In this document: positions 26,610 through 37,098 of the stretch, in pieces
How positions within the stretch are numbered: position 1 is the stretch's first letter
Layout of the letters: each line of letters starts with the position of its first letter
Assembly: GCF_036373705.1 (NCBI RefSeq)
Contig: NC_089860.1
Span: 35,067,921-35,131,920 of the forward strand
Reading direction: 5' to 3'
DNA length: 64,000 nt
DNA from: Amia ocellicauda
Taxonomy: Eukaryota > Chordata > Actinopteri > Amiiformes > Amiidae
Position numbers and translations under genes: made by a program
Notes under the pieces: generated by a model
The model's database searches: none
Told to the model about the DNA's origin: nothing
The model's input: only the letters and a program-made list of their open reading frames with translations

Positions 26610-27619
26610 TGTAGTTTGGTTGAGCGCCAAACCGTGATTGCGCTCTACCGTAATGCACAGAAGAGACGGGCAACCGTGAATTACCGTAATTCTCCAGCCT
26701 TCATTAAGCCCAGACTTGTATACTATAATGAACAGCACAGTTGTTTAAAATACAGTAACGAAAACAAATTGGTGTTTTACTAACTTCAGCGCTAACGTCT
26801 AAGTGATGACGATGATAACTATTATTATGCATCTTATCACTTAAATTATTAATTCAATACGTATTATGTATTACGTGTTCAGTCTATCTTATATGGAAAA
26901 CATCTTACAGTTTACAATTTGCCAGATTTGTATTTTTTTAGTTTTTCCACTATTATTTGTTAAAACTGGGTGCAACTAAGCAGCCATTTATTTCCAAACA
27001 ACGTCAAATGAACAACACTGACACATTTAGAGATGTGTAGAGATATCAGTATGAAAACAACACAATATCCCAGTTTATTGTATTACAAATGCCTGCGTAA
27101 TACCATTGAGGGTATTTTATTATTTACAATAGGAAATGTAGCACAAAAACACTTTGTGTATTAAACACAAATTAAGTAATACAGCTATACATATTGGACT
27201 ATATCAATAACCACACAATACAAACACATGCAAACCTACATTGCTCTAGCATCATCCTGCTATCAAGATTATATTATTTACAGTGACAGGAAGTTTCTTA
27301 TTTGAATGCTTTAAGCAGAGCTGCCAACATAGTGCTTCAGTCTCAGAGCAGAGCGTTGACACATTTCTCCTCTTCATTGCCTGAGTGACACTGAGACATT
27401 CTTCAGTACGTTCACAAATAAAAATAATATAAAATGAGAAGAACAGATCAAAGATGGACAAAGGAAGCCATTGAATGGATCCCAAGAGAAGAGAAAAGCC
27501 CTGGAAGATGAAATCATACACTTTGCAGGCGAGACGTGGAAAAGAGAAGCTGTAGATCGAAGTATGTGAAACATCTTGGGGAGCCTCATCCAGCAGGGGA
27601 TCAATATGAGCTGATGGTG

Positions 27620-27655
<36 letters not shown>
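26610..27655. other. AT-rich intergenic stretch with terminal (AT)n tract
   Basis: No gene was recognised between the cep85 promoter and the Tc1 element. The tract at 27626-27655 is a pure (AT)n run into which the Tc1 element at 27656 is inserted. Confidence 0.6.
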
Positions 27656-27658
<3 letters not shown>

Positions 27659-28867
27659 TCACCTAAAGGATTATTAGGAACACCATACTAATACAGTGTT
27701 TGACCCCCTTTCGCCTTCAGAACTGCCTTAATTCTACGTGGCATTGATTCAACAAGGTGCTGAAAGCATTCTTTAGAAATGTTGGCCCATATTGATAGGA
27801 TAGCATCTTGCAGTTGATGGAGATTTGTGGGATGCATATCCAGGGCACGAAGCTCCCGTTCCACCACATCCCAAAGATGCTCTATTGGGTTGAGATCTGG
27901 TGACTGTGGGGGCCAGTTTAGTACAGTGAACTCATTGTGTTCAAGAAACCAATTTGAAATGATTCGACCTTTGTGACATGGTGCATTATCCTGCTGGAAG
28001 TAGCCATCAGAGGATGGGTACATGGTGGTCATAAAGGGATGGACATGGTCAGAAACAATGCTCAGGTAGGCTGTGGCATTTAAACGATGCCCAATTGGCA
28101 CTAAGGGGCCTAAAATGTGCCAAGAAAACATCCCCCACACCATTACACCACCACCAGCCTGCACAGTGGTAACAAGGCATGATGGATCCATGTTCTCATT
28201 CTGTTTACGCCAAATTCTGACTCTACCATCTGAATGTCTCAACAGAAATCGAGACTCATCAGACCAGGCAACATTTTTCCAGTCTTCAACTGTCCAATTT
28301 TGGTGAGCTTGTGCAAATTGTAGCCTCTTTTTCCTATTTGTAGTGGAGAGGAGTGGTACCCGGTGGGGTCTTCTGCTGTTGTAGCCCATCCGCCTCAAGG
28401 TTGTACGTGTTGTGGCTTCACAAATGCTTTGCTGCATACCTCGGTTGTAACGAGTGGTTATTTCAGTCAAAGTTGCTCTTCTATCAGCTTGAATCAGTCG
28501 GCCCATTCTCCTCTGACCTCTAGCATCAACAAGGCATTTTCGCCCACAGGACTGCCGCATACTGGATGTTTTTCCCTTTTCACACCATTCTTTGTAAACC
28601 CTAGAAATGGTTGTGCGTGAAAATCCCAGTAACTGAGCAGATTGTGAAATACTCAGACCGGCCCGTCTGGCACCAAGAACCATGCCACGCTCAAAATTGC
28701 TTAAATCACCTTTCTTTCCCATTCAGACATTCAGTTTGGAGTTCAGGAGATTGTCTTGACCAGGACCACACCCCTAAATGCATTGAAGCAACTGCCATGT
28801 GATTAGTTGGTTAGATAATTGCATTAATGAGAAATTGAACAGGTGTTCCTAATAATCCTTTAGGTGA

Positions 28868-28870
<3 letters not shown>
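27656..28870 (-). mobile_element. Intact Tc1-type transposon, copy A
   Basis: The element is 1215 bp with perfect 29-bp terminal inverted repeats at 27656-27684 and 28842-28870, beginning CACTCACCTAAAGG. It is embedded in (TA)n on both sides, as expected of a family that targets TA. It holds one uninterrupted transposase on the minus strand. It lies between the cep85 promoter and the adaptor gene. The partner copy is at 60187-61407. Confidence 0.96.
27688..28722 (-). CDS. Tc1/mariner transposase, 344 aa, copy A
   Basis: A full-length single frame opens with ATG at 28722 and closes with TAG at 27688. The N-terminus carries a paired-like pair of helix-turn-helix segments (SQSAQLLGFSRTTISRVYKEW; then LTEITTRYN to TRTTLRRMGY). 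The catalytic triad is visible: WSDESRF, FQQDNAPCH and, 34 residues on, SPDLNPIEHLWDVVE, i.e. DD34E. The glycine-rich GGGVMVWGMFS box is present. The usual length of the family is about 340 aa, so this looks complete. It acts as a nuclear cut-and-paste enzyme at TA sites. It differs from copy B at only a handful of residues. Confidence 0.95.
   Translation of the reverse strand: MGKKGDLSNFERGMVLGARRAGLSISQSAQLLGFSRTTISRVYKEWCEKGKTSSMRQSCGRKCLVDARGQRRMGRLIQADRRATLTEITTRYNRGMQQSICEATTRTTLRRMGYNSRRPHRVPLLSTTNRKKRLQFAQAHQNWTVEDWKNVAWSDESRFLLRHSDGRVRIWRKQNENMDPSCLVTTVQAGGGVMVWGMFSWHILGPLVPIGHRLNATAYLSIVSDHVHPFMTTMYPSSDGYFQQDNAPCHKGRIISNWFLEHNEFTVLNWPPQSPDLNPIEHLWDVVERELRALDMHPTNLHQLQDAILSIWANISKECFQHLVESMPRRIKAVLKAKGGQTLY

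Positions 28871-28911
<41 letters not shown>
28871..28911. repeat. (TA)n microsatellite flanking Tc1 copy A
   Basis: About 41 bp of pure TA, matching the tract at 27626-27655 on the other side. The transposon evidently split one longer TA array. Confidence 0.9.
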
Positions 28912-28913
<2 letters not shown>

Positions 28914-28930
28914 TATTAATTATAGACATA

Positions 28931-28940
28931 TTTATTTATT
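28931..28940 (-). terminator. Overlapping poly(A) signals right after the adaptor stop codon
   Basis: TTTATTTATT on the plus strand gives two overlapping AATAAA hexamers on the minus strand, the first only about 4 nt beyond the TAG at 28945-28947. If used, the 3' UTR would be only a few tens of nucleotides long and end before Tc1 copy A. Confidence 0.45.
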
Positions 28941-28944
28941 ATCA

Positions 28945-29408
28945 CTATTGAATGAATGTGGATTGCACGGCTCTCCCCCGTATCTTGAAGACGTTGGAGT
29001 ACAGGGCGTAGTCCACGTTGTTGTCCATGGTGTCCACCTCTCCCTGGGAGGAGCTGAGCGCCAACGTGGTGGACTTGTTGACCTTGGCGTACACCGCGCC
29101 AATGTCCTCGGCCTCCCTGGCTTTGAGCGCGCTCACACGCACGTTATCGTAGAGGTGACTGCAGTCGGGACTTTGCCTCTTGGCCAGCCAGGACTCTCTG
29201 CCCGAGTCACTCTTCACCTCAGACACAACGTCGTACACACTGGAGGTGGTGTAGCTGCTGTGCCTCCTCAGGGGCTTCTTCACGGACATGGACATGGGCA
29301 GGTCGGGCAGCCGCCTCTTGGCTTTGGCCTCAGATTGTTGGCGCTCAACTCCTGCAATGGACACACATTTGTGAGGTTCTCACTTACCACAGAAACCTGT
29401 TGCACGTG

Positions 29409-29444
<36 letters not shown>

Positions 29445-29446
29445 CA

Positions 29447-29484
<38 letters not shown>

Positions 29485-32400
29485 CACTGTCCAAACCGTC
29501 CCCATACAGAGTTCCTTATGCTCCCTGATTCCCTGATTCTCGTGGACAAAGGAGGCTCAATCTCCTGAACTTTAATATGCAGTACATTAAATTACTTATA
29601 CAAGCTTTAGGCTGTAAATGTATTGTTGATATTGAACCTACATGACTTAACTGCTGCCCCCCACACCTTGTCTCCATCTCCGTCCCACCCAATGGCGTGA
29701 GTCATTGAGAAAAGTGCGCCAAAGCTGCCCCTCCCCTGGAAACATCTGTCACTAGCAACTTCAGCAGCAATGTGATGCATGAAGACCCATCTACTAATAC
29801 AGTCAGCTGTGTGCTACAGGTCTGCTCTTTCTGCCCCTTTCGCTCGCAGACGTGCCGTGGCACCCCCGGTGATCCCTCCTGCTCTGCTGGTGTCCAGGGC
29901 CCTGTTCTTCATTGCATGGTAACTGCAAGGCACAGTGACACGGTTCATGGGGACTGCAGGGCTGGGAAGCAGCCATTTCAGCAGCACTCACCTTTCTCAC
30001 TCTCTTGTGTTGCCTCTTGTTGTGGTTCAGATGCTGATACGCTGGTGTCCTCCTTCAACGTGATATCCTCTGTTGCGTCTGGTGGCTGGCATAGGAGAGA
30101 CACAGAGAGAGTGTGGAGGGGATTGGTTCTGACCTTCTAATATTGATCAGCAACTATATTGAATTTATCCAGATTAATTCAGTTTGGCTCATACAGGGCC
30201 TGTGTGTCTCTGCTCTTCTGTCTGTGTCTTGACATCTGTAGCAGACAGAGACACTCAGTTCTCAAAACATCTGATTTCTCTTGCCTTGACACTTTCAAAT
30301 AATGAGGTAAACATGGCTGTATTGATAACGAACCTTCCTGTTGTTTCTGAGAGTCAGAGAAGGGCTAAGGTGAAAATGTACAAGAGGGTTTGACTCATTA
30401 GAACATAAGAACATAGGACAGTGTCCAACCGAGAGGAGGCCATTCGCCCCATCGTGCTCGTTTGGTGTCCATTAATAACTAAGTGATCAAGGATCCTATC
30501 CAGTCTGTTTTTGAATGTTCCCAAATTGTCTCTTCAGCCACATCGCTGGGGAGTTTGTTCAGATTGTGACGCCTCTCTGTGTGAAGAAGTGTCTCCTGTT
30601 TTTTGTCTTGAATGCCATGAAGCCCAATTTCCATTTGTGTCCCCGGGTGCGTGTGTCCCTGCTGATCTGGAAAAGCTCCTCTGGTTTGATGTGGTCGATG
30701 CCTTTCATGATTTTGAAGACTTGGATCAAGTCCCCACGTAGACTCCTCTGTTCCAGGGTGAAAAGGTTCAGGTCCTCAGTCTCTCAGTAGGACATTCCCT
30801 TCAGACCTGGAATGACCTGGAGCAGCGATATCTTTCTTGTGGAGCCCAGAACTGAACACAGTATCCAGATGAGCTCTAACTAGTGCATTGTACAGTCTGA
30901 ACATCACTGCCCTTGTGCTCAATTCTACACTTTTGACAATATACCCTAACATTGTGTTTGTCTTTTTTATTGCTTCCCCACATTGTTTGGATGGAGAAAG
31001 TGAGGAGTCCACATAGACTCCTAGGTCTTTCTCATGTGTTACTTCATCTAGTTCTATTCCTCCCATAGTGTAATTATAGTGGACATTTTTATTACCTGCA
31101 TGTATTATCTTGCACTTGTCCACATTGAATTTCATCTGCCAGGTGTCGGCCCACAACTGAATATTATCTGAGTCCCTCTGAATAGCCTGTGCTGCTGAGA
31201 TTGTATCTGCTGAGCCACCAATTTTAGTATCTCTGCAAATTTGACAAGTTTGCTAACTATCCCAGAGTCCAGATCATTAATATAGATTAGAAAAAGCACA
31301 GTTTAGCTATAGTGTTGGTTATTCAGTAGCTAATATAATCTGTCCGACTTGCTTATTAATCAGCATTTAATTGATTTTCATTGCTTCTTCCAATTATTTG
31401 CATATATGGACTTTTTCTTTGTTTGGTTCGAGGTCTTGACCTATAAACTACTATTTCTCAGAACCTTTACTGAGTCCAGGATCCTCTGTATCTCTGTCAC
31501 CTGTTTCTCATTATTTTATTACCATTATCTAATTAACGTCTTATTGACTCACTGTGGTCCTATGGATTCCTTACAAATTTATTTTACAAATAAAGCAATG
31601 GCAATAAAGGTGCAGAATGTAATGCATGTATTATATAGGTAAAGCTTTTTAATCATCTTTTTATTCACAGGTGTGGCTCAATGAGGCGTGTGGATTGTTG
31701 TGTGGATTTTCTCATCATTGTTTTTTAAGCTGTCAGTGTAAATAACTGCTGTCCACCAGGAGAGGGCAGTGTTGACCTTCACTGTGGCGTCAAGGAGTGG
31801 CTCAGGCAAACTTTTAAAATCAAGGCTGATTATGACAGTATGTTGAAGGGAACAGCCCTTTCCGACCTTTAAACTGGCCCTGACCCGTACCTGACAATGA
31901 CCTGACACAGTCCCAGCTTTCCTGCAGGACACTGGGTACAGCTTGGTGTAACGAACGCTTCAGACTGGGCTGTCAATGAAAACCAAGGCTGACAGATGCA
32001 GGCTTATAGTCTGATCATCAGGGGCATTAAACAAGCAGGCCTGCTATGTTATTGTTATACACAGGTGCGCTGGACTGCGGGTGTCTGATCTAGGAGGAAC
32101 TGAATGAAGTTGGGGGGTAGAAGGAGCCGAGTGATCCAGTCTGGAGGAGAGACAAGGCTCTGGACTGGATCACTGAAGAACACCCAGGATCTGTTACAGG
32201 AATTCTGCCTCACTTGAGGTCTGAAATAAGTGATTAAATAATGTGAAGCCCGTTTGAAAGAGCGAGGCATCTGTCTTACCACGGAGGCGAGCTCCATCCC
32301 AGCGTCCTGCTGCTCCTCCGCAGACGGCGGGTCGGACTTCCTAAAAGATGGAAACGGTTTCTGGAACGTCTTTCTTTTCTGTTTTTTTACAGAAGTACAA

Positions 32401-32703
32401 CAGAGACGGGGCCCTTGTTCAAGCATGTCTGGACATTGCCATACCTTCATTGTGATTTTCCTTCAATTATGTAAACAAAAGCTGATTGTTCTGTCCAGGT
32501 CAGAGAAGACAAGCAGCGAGGCAGGGACACACGCACGGGGCCCCAGCGAGGGACAGGCAGGGCTCTTACCTCCTCCTGCAGCGGCCGCACAGCAGGAGCA
32601 GCGCGATGAGGAGGACGCAGGCCGCCGCGCTCACCAGGGCACTCGCCGGCAGGGCTGAGGACCGGCACAGCGTCAGGGACTTGGGGACGCTCTGTGGGCT
32701 CAT
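28945..32703 (-). CDS. Raft-type transmembrane adaptor, PAG/LIME-like, 231 aa
   Basis: Four minus-strand exons, 32570-32703, 32280-32340, 29992-30085 and 28945-29351, join in perfect phase. A short extracellular N-terminus precedes one membrane helix at about residues 19-39 (ALVSAAACVLLIALLLLCG). A juxtamembrane CGRC at 39-42 and basic RRRK follow, as in palmitoylated type III adaptors. The cytoplasmic tail has RRLPDLP (109-115) and tyrosines in VYDVVSEV (136), HLYDNV (164), AVYAKVN (184) and DYALYSNV (211, 214). YDN and YSN fit the Grb2-SH2 pYxN pattern. The best resemblance from memory is PAG1 (RELPRIP, LYETVKEIK, MYSSVNK) and LIME1, but it is much shorter than PAG1. Expected role: scaffold for Src-family kinases, Csk or Grb2 at the leukocyte plasma membrane. 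Orthology is unresolved; the gene structure is firmer than the name. Confidence 0.68.
29408..29490. repeat. (CA)n microsatellite in an adaptor-gene intron
   Basis: A long CA run interrupted by GCA and TACA units lies just upstream of the last adaptor exon. It accounts for the Val/Cys and Thr/His frames seen here. Confidence 0.95.
30183..31575 (+). repeat. Solo-LTR-like repeat, copy 1, interrupted by a CR1-like LINE
   Basis: The segments 30183-30400 and about 31295-31575 are collinear with the uninterrupted copy at 34796-35313. Shared blocks include CAGGGCCTGTGTGTCTCTGC, TTGATAACGAACC and CACCTGTTTCTC. The CR1-like fragment sits exactly where the second copy reads GACTCATTAGCTAGAGTG. The right part has CTATAAA and late T-rich sequence, consistent with an LTR. 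The internal retroelement is absent. It lies in the intron between the second and third exons of the adaptor gene. Confidence 0.65.
30401..31292 (-). repeat. CR1-like LINE 3' part, copy 3 (with reverse-transcriptase-derived frame)
   Basis: The left edge is GAACATAAGAACATAGG (3' end of a minus-strand LINE). This is the longest of the three copies, about 0.9 kb. The frame at 30776-31156 on the minus strand reads WADTWQMKFNVDKCKIIHAG and LGVYVDSSLSPSKQC, the C-terminal reverse-transcriptase region of CR1/L2-type LINEs. It is 5'-truncated and cannot mobilise by itself. Confidence 0.85.
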
Positions 32704-32711
32704 GGCTTCAT
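32700..32711 (-). promoter_or_regulatory. Three-codon uORF overlapping the adaptor start
   Basis: On the minus strand ATGAAGCCATGA places a three-codon uORF whose TGA overlaps the main ATG as ATGA. If this stretch is in the mRNA, termination-reinitiation or leaky scanning would set adaptor output. A possible acceptor (CTCGCCAG) just upstream suggests that it is exonic. Confidence 0.4.
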
Positions 32712-32759
32712 GTGCCACCCCAGCCTGGCGAGTGTTAAACAGATTTCATTGAGCAGTAA

Positions 32760-34790
32760 AAGCAGCAGACACACTGTAGTAGTAGTAGTATTTGATGTGC
32801 TTAATCAAGGGATAGTACAGACTGACTTTCCGATTTATTATGCAATATCGCTTTGACGAGTCATTCAGTTATATGATTATATAATTATTGTCCTGCTGCA
32901 TTATCATGTGGGAAATATAGTGTACTGAGTCCAGCACTTTGTGTTTTGATGCTGTAGGGAAGTTCCAGATTGTTTTTGGAGAAGAAGTCTAAGCGACAGA
33001 GACAATGTCAACATCAACTGTAGTTCTGCATTTCGTTTTCCTGCCTGATTGAACATGAAGCCTGATTGAAGAGTTGCAACAGAGCACTTGTCTAAATAGA
33101 GGACAAGTAGCTGTAATGGGTGATTCAGAGGAAATCTATATCTACTCTGAATGACACAGGGCAGATCTATCACTTCTATAAATGGTTTGTTAAAACAGAC
33201 TCTCCTGTCAAAGGCTCTTCTGCTGCAGAGCTGAGTGGCCAATGGAAACCCAGAGCCCGGCAGCAGCAGCAGCACATCTTATTAAACCACAACTACACGA
33301 CTTATAACTGTATAGATACCAGAAGAATCAGATACTAATGTACTGAGTTTTTAGTCTGGGGAATAAAAAGCATCAATGTCTTCATGATTGACAGAAGTAA
33401 CAAAGAAGGAGAAAGGGCCACAAAGCTGAAGCTGAAGAAGAAGCTGGAGAAGTTGAAGAAGGTCAACTTACTCAGTTTCTGGATCTCTGCGAGGTTCTCC
33501 CGGACCGCCGGAAAAGACAGTCCTGACAGAATCCACGGTGTCTGTCAGAGAGACTGCGGCGGGAGAGAAGAGAAGTGCTTTTGAGGAAATTGGACACTAC
33601 CTGTCCGACCTTTCGGCTGTTTTTGTCTGATATGATTGTGCCAGGGCTGGGGGTGGGGGTTGATAGTCATCGATTTCCTTTTTTCTCTGGGTCCTGCAAT
33701 CCATCAGCAGTACCTCATAGTGCAAAGTGCCCTGTCTCTGCAGGAATGCAAGTGTACGTAAAGCTTCATAAACCTGGATGCAGTCTTTCCCAAGTCTCGC
33801 CACAAGATAATAATAAGACAACAAAGGCTTAGAAAGGCCATTCAGCTCATCTTGTTCGATTAGTGATCATTTATTGATGACATTTTTACGAATAAAAGGC
33901 CCACTATTCAAAGAGTATTTCCTTGTGTTTATTTATCACAGACAATGCGTGTCAATGTGGCTGAGAGCTTTCCGTCAGCTCCTGTTATGACACTCTTCGA
34001 AGCTTCACGGCTGACAGCAGGGGTGTTGGACATCGTCAGGGTTAGTGTAAGGAAGAGAAGCGTGGTTTTATTTTATTGACATACAGGGTGTGTGGTAACT
34101 CCTCTTGTGAAAGACAGGATTGGAGTCATTTTGTTTTTTGACAGATTTTGAACTTCAGCTCCGAAAGGGAACTGCAGGTGAAAGTTCCCACTCCGCATTA
34201 ATGCTGAACTAGAGTCCTTCCGCAATAGCGTTCTGCATTTAGACAGTGGTCTTTAAAAGTGTTCCCCGTGTGGGGGGCCGTGTGGCTCATGTGGGGGGCC
34301 GTGTGAATGTTTGTGCTGGTGATCAGCCAGTCCCTCCAATATCGACATCACCTCCCTGACCGATCCCACCTGGCTGCTGTGTGACGGAGAGATACAGGAC
34401 AAAAACAGGGCTAGCATGAGCATATGATCTGCTGTGCTGCAGATCACTGGAGGAACGTCATGATTTGAATCTGATTAACACGCCCCCAGCTTCCTTGTCT
34501 GATTTAAGCAACAGTGCCCAGGTCTCTGGCAATGGTGTGATGTTATATTTTGGTATGGGTGAATTGGGACAGTCCTAGTCAGTCCTGGTTCAGACTGTAC
34601 CTGAGATACTCCTTATTCTCCAGAGCTGTTCAGCACTCTTGTCATTTTGCACTTTCTATAACTGCATCCTTATGATCCTGCTAACTTAATCATTGTGAGA
34701 TCTCCAGTTGTTTACTGAGATTTATCCTACGCCCCCCGACCTTTAGCTCACACCTAGGACTTCAGGCATCATTGAACTCATCCACAATAC
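32760..34790. other. Sequence upstream of the adaptor gene, no gene recognised
   Basis: It contains a short (TAG)n run near 32776. On the minus strand a stretch ending near 33468 has an acceptor-like and a donor-like edge (CAGTCTCTCTGACAG; ACTGAGTAAGT) and might be a 5' UTR exon of the adaptor gene, but no phase test is possible. Nothing else is supported. Confidence 0.35.
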
Positions 34791-34795
34791 TTTAT

Positions 34796-35313
34796 TGTGG
34801 CTCGTGCAGGGCCTGTGTGTCTCTGCCCCTCTGTCTGTGTCCGAGACGTGTGTAGCCGACAGAGACACTCTGTTCCCAAAACATCTGATGTCCCTGCCTG
34901 GACACTGTCAGGGGACGAGGTCAACATGGCTGCATTGATAACGAACCGTCCTGCTGTTTCTGAGAGTCGTCCACAAGGTCACAGCAGTGTGGAGGTGGAA
35001 ATGTACCAGAGGGTTTGACATATTGACTCATTAGCTAGAGTGTAGATTATTCAGTATCCAATATAATATGTTAGCCTTGCATATTAATAAGTATTTAATG
35101 CATATTCTTTGATTCTTACTAATTATCCCCATGTCTAGACTTTTCTTTGTGTGCTTTCGAGGTCTCGACCTATAAATAACCGCACACATTTCTGCTCAGG
35201 GCTCCGTATGTCTGTCACCTGTTTCTCTACATTATTTTATTACAATTTTACAATAAACACTTCTTACTGATCCCCTGTGGTCTTGTGGATGCATATACAT
35301 CAGATTTCTTACA
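34796..35313 (+). repeat. Solo-LTR-like repeat, copy 2
   Basis: About 518 bp, beginning TGTGGCTCG and ending CTTACA, so TG...CA. It contains CTATAAATA near 35170 and AATAAA near 35252 in LTR order (promoter, then poly(A) signal). It is collinear with copy 1 at 30183-31575. No clear target-site duplication was found, so the exact ends are uncertain. No gag, pol or env frames flank it. Confidence 0.6.
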
Positions 35314-35737
35314 ACATGAACAATGCAATCTATACTCGGCCTCAAGTGGCAGGACTGGGGTTTGTGGTGTTTAAGGAACACAATTACAGCACCATTATAA
35401 ATCATAGTCATTTCCCTAGAACTGCTTCAGTTCAACAATGTTTCTACGCCCCCCCCCCACACACTCACAAGTTATGATATTAATAATACCAATGAATCTA
35501 TATACTATAAGACTGTTTGGGGCTTTCTGTTTTTGGACATACAGGATACATATTAATGTGGTGCACAATGTACAGAATTAGTTTTAGTGGTAATTTGGGA
35601 TTTCCTGACTGAACCACTGCCTCCACTGCACCGATAACCGACCCGCTCAAACGAGGGAAGTCCCCGGCGGCACCTCGACAGCTCGTATGTCTCTCGTTCA
35701 CACATGAGGAAGCACAACATTTTTTAATTGGACTCGT

Positions 35738-35743
35738 TTTATT
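35738..35743 (-). terminator. paqr7: Poly(A) signal for paqr7
   Basis: TTTATT (AATAAA on the minus strand, in GTGCAATAAAACG) is followed on that strand by a TGTTGTGCTTCC GU-rich stretch, 1.36 kb after the stop. It defines a plausible 3' UTR covering 35.72-37.10 kb, which includes the CA tracts at 36360-36510. Confidence 0.5.
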
Positions 35744-36359
35744 GCACACAAATACCTTTGAGAAAAGATTAAGACTTTCACAATTGACAGTAGTTTACGA
35801 GCACCAGCCGACACGCTCTGGTGCGTTAAGACTGGACACACACACACTCACACCAAGAGAGCTTGTATTGCCATTTCTGATTCAGTCGTGAGTCTGTTGC
35901 ACAAGACCGTGTGAGAACTTCATGGTGTGACAATCTTATTGCTGTGCAGTAGAGCTCAGATTTAAGATAATGCTGACATGGTAATTGTGTTGTACAGCAC
36001 AGCATATTCCCCCCTCAGATCAGATTCATTTTCTTTCAGAAGGGGGACAACAGTATAGAATATCTTCACTTAATTTATTATAATTAATACTCCTTATCTG
36101 AAGGTGACTTACAAAAATATAAAATCTCGCAAAATCTGTAGTTGTTTATTTACACACTAGACCACACCAACCCACTTGGCTCTTCGAAGGGGGTTCCTTG
36201 GTTTGTATAGAACGGATCGGCCACGCTCAGACGATCTGTGGTTTAAGCACGGGAGCTTCAGGTACAGTCCACTGCACTAAAACCCATTCTGTCAAAGGTC
36301 TGCTCTGTTATTGAAAGCTGAGTTTTCACTGCCGGGTGCTTCAGGGAGTGTGGGAGTAA

Positions 36360-36510
36360 GAACACACACACACACACGCAGACATACAGGCAGACACACA
36401 CACACACACACCATTGCAAGTTTTAAAAACGTCAATGCATAAGATTCGTCTTTAAAAACACACACACACACAGACACTCTCTCTCTCACACTCACTCACA
36501 CACACACTTC
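36360..36510. repeat. (CA)n microsatellites within the presumed paqr7 3' UTR
   Basis: Three CA-rich blocks (36364-36378, 36394-36412, 36458-36508) are separated by unique sequence. Confidence 0.85.
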
Positions 36511-37098
36511 TTGATCCCACTTAGGGGGATTAGCTACAGATGACAGCTCAGCAGTGCCGGACACGACCTGAACCCTTTAACTCTTACTGAAATCAGCAGG
36601 CGTGTTACAATCACCGACTAGTTTCCCTCCTTTTGAGTTTTATCTGGAGGTACATTTTTTAAAGGAATGCGGGGCAACGCAGGTGTTATCTATCATAGCA
36701 ACGCCACCGAACGCCAAACATCTGAACGAGCTCATGTCATTTAGTTTCTCTCAGAATGGATGGCAACTACACTACACTGGCATCAGCAAAAAAAGGCATT
36801 TCTGAGTCGGGGCCCCGCGCTTTCACACCGTGTTGGGCAGGAATGCAGCACAGCTACACGTCACATAGAAACACATACGACTAAAGCCAAGGAAGAAAGG
36901 AAATTACATTCGCATAAATAAGCCCTGGACAATACATTCTGTGATTGCTAGAGAAGGAAAATGTCCGTTAAATGTGCAGTTCAGATACATTCTAGGTAGA
37001 TGTGCCAATCATAACTGAAATATCACCGTGTGTATTTAGAAGAACACTGTATAACAACACTGGTCTTGGGTCGAAACACTGTGAGGCAAGCCTGGTCT

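Noticed and set aside
28864-29568. 234-codon plus-strand frame
   Set aside because: It is antisense to the last adaptor exon and padded by TA and CA repeats; the minus strand has the in-phase exon with tyrosine motifs.
31576-34795. Idea that the two LTR-like copies are the ends of one provirus
   Set aside because: The interval holds the first two adaptor exons and no retroelement coding sequence, and the copies are clearly diverged, so they are separate insertions.
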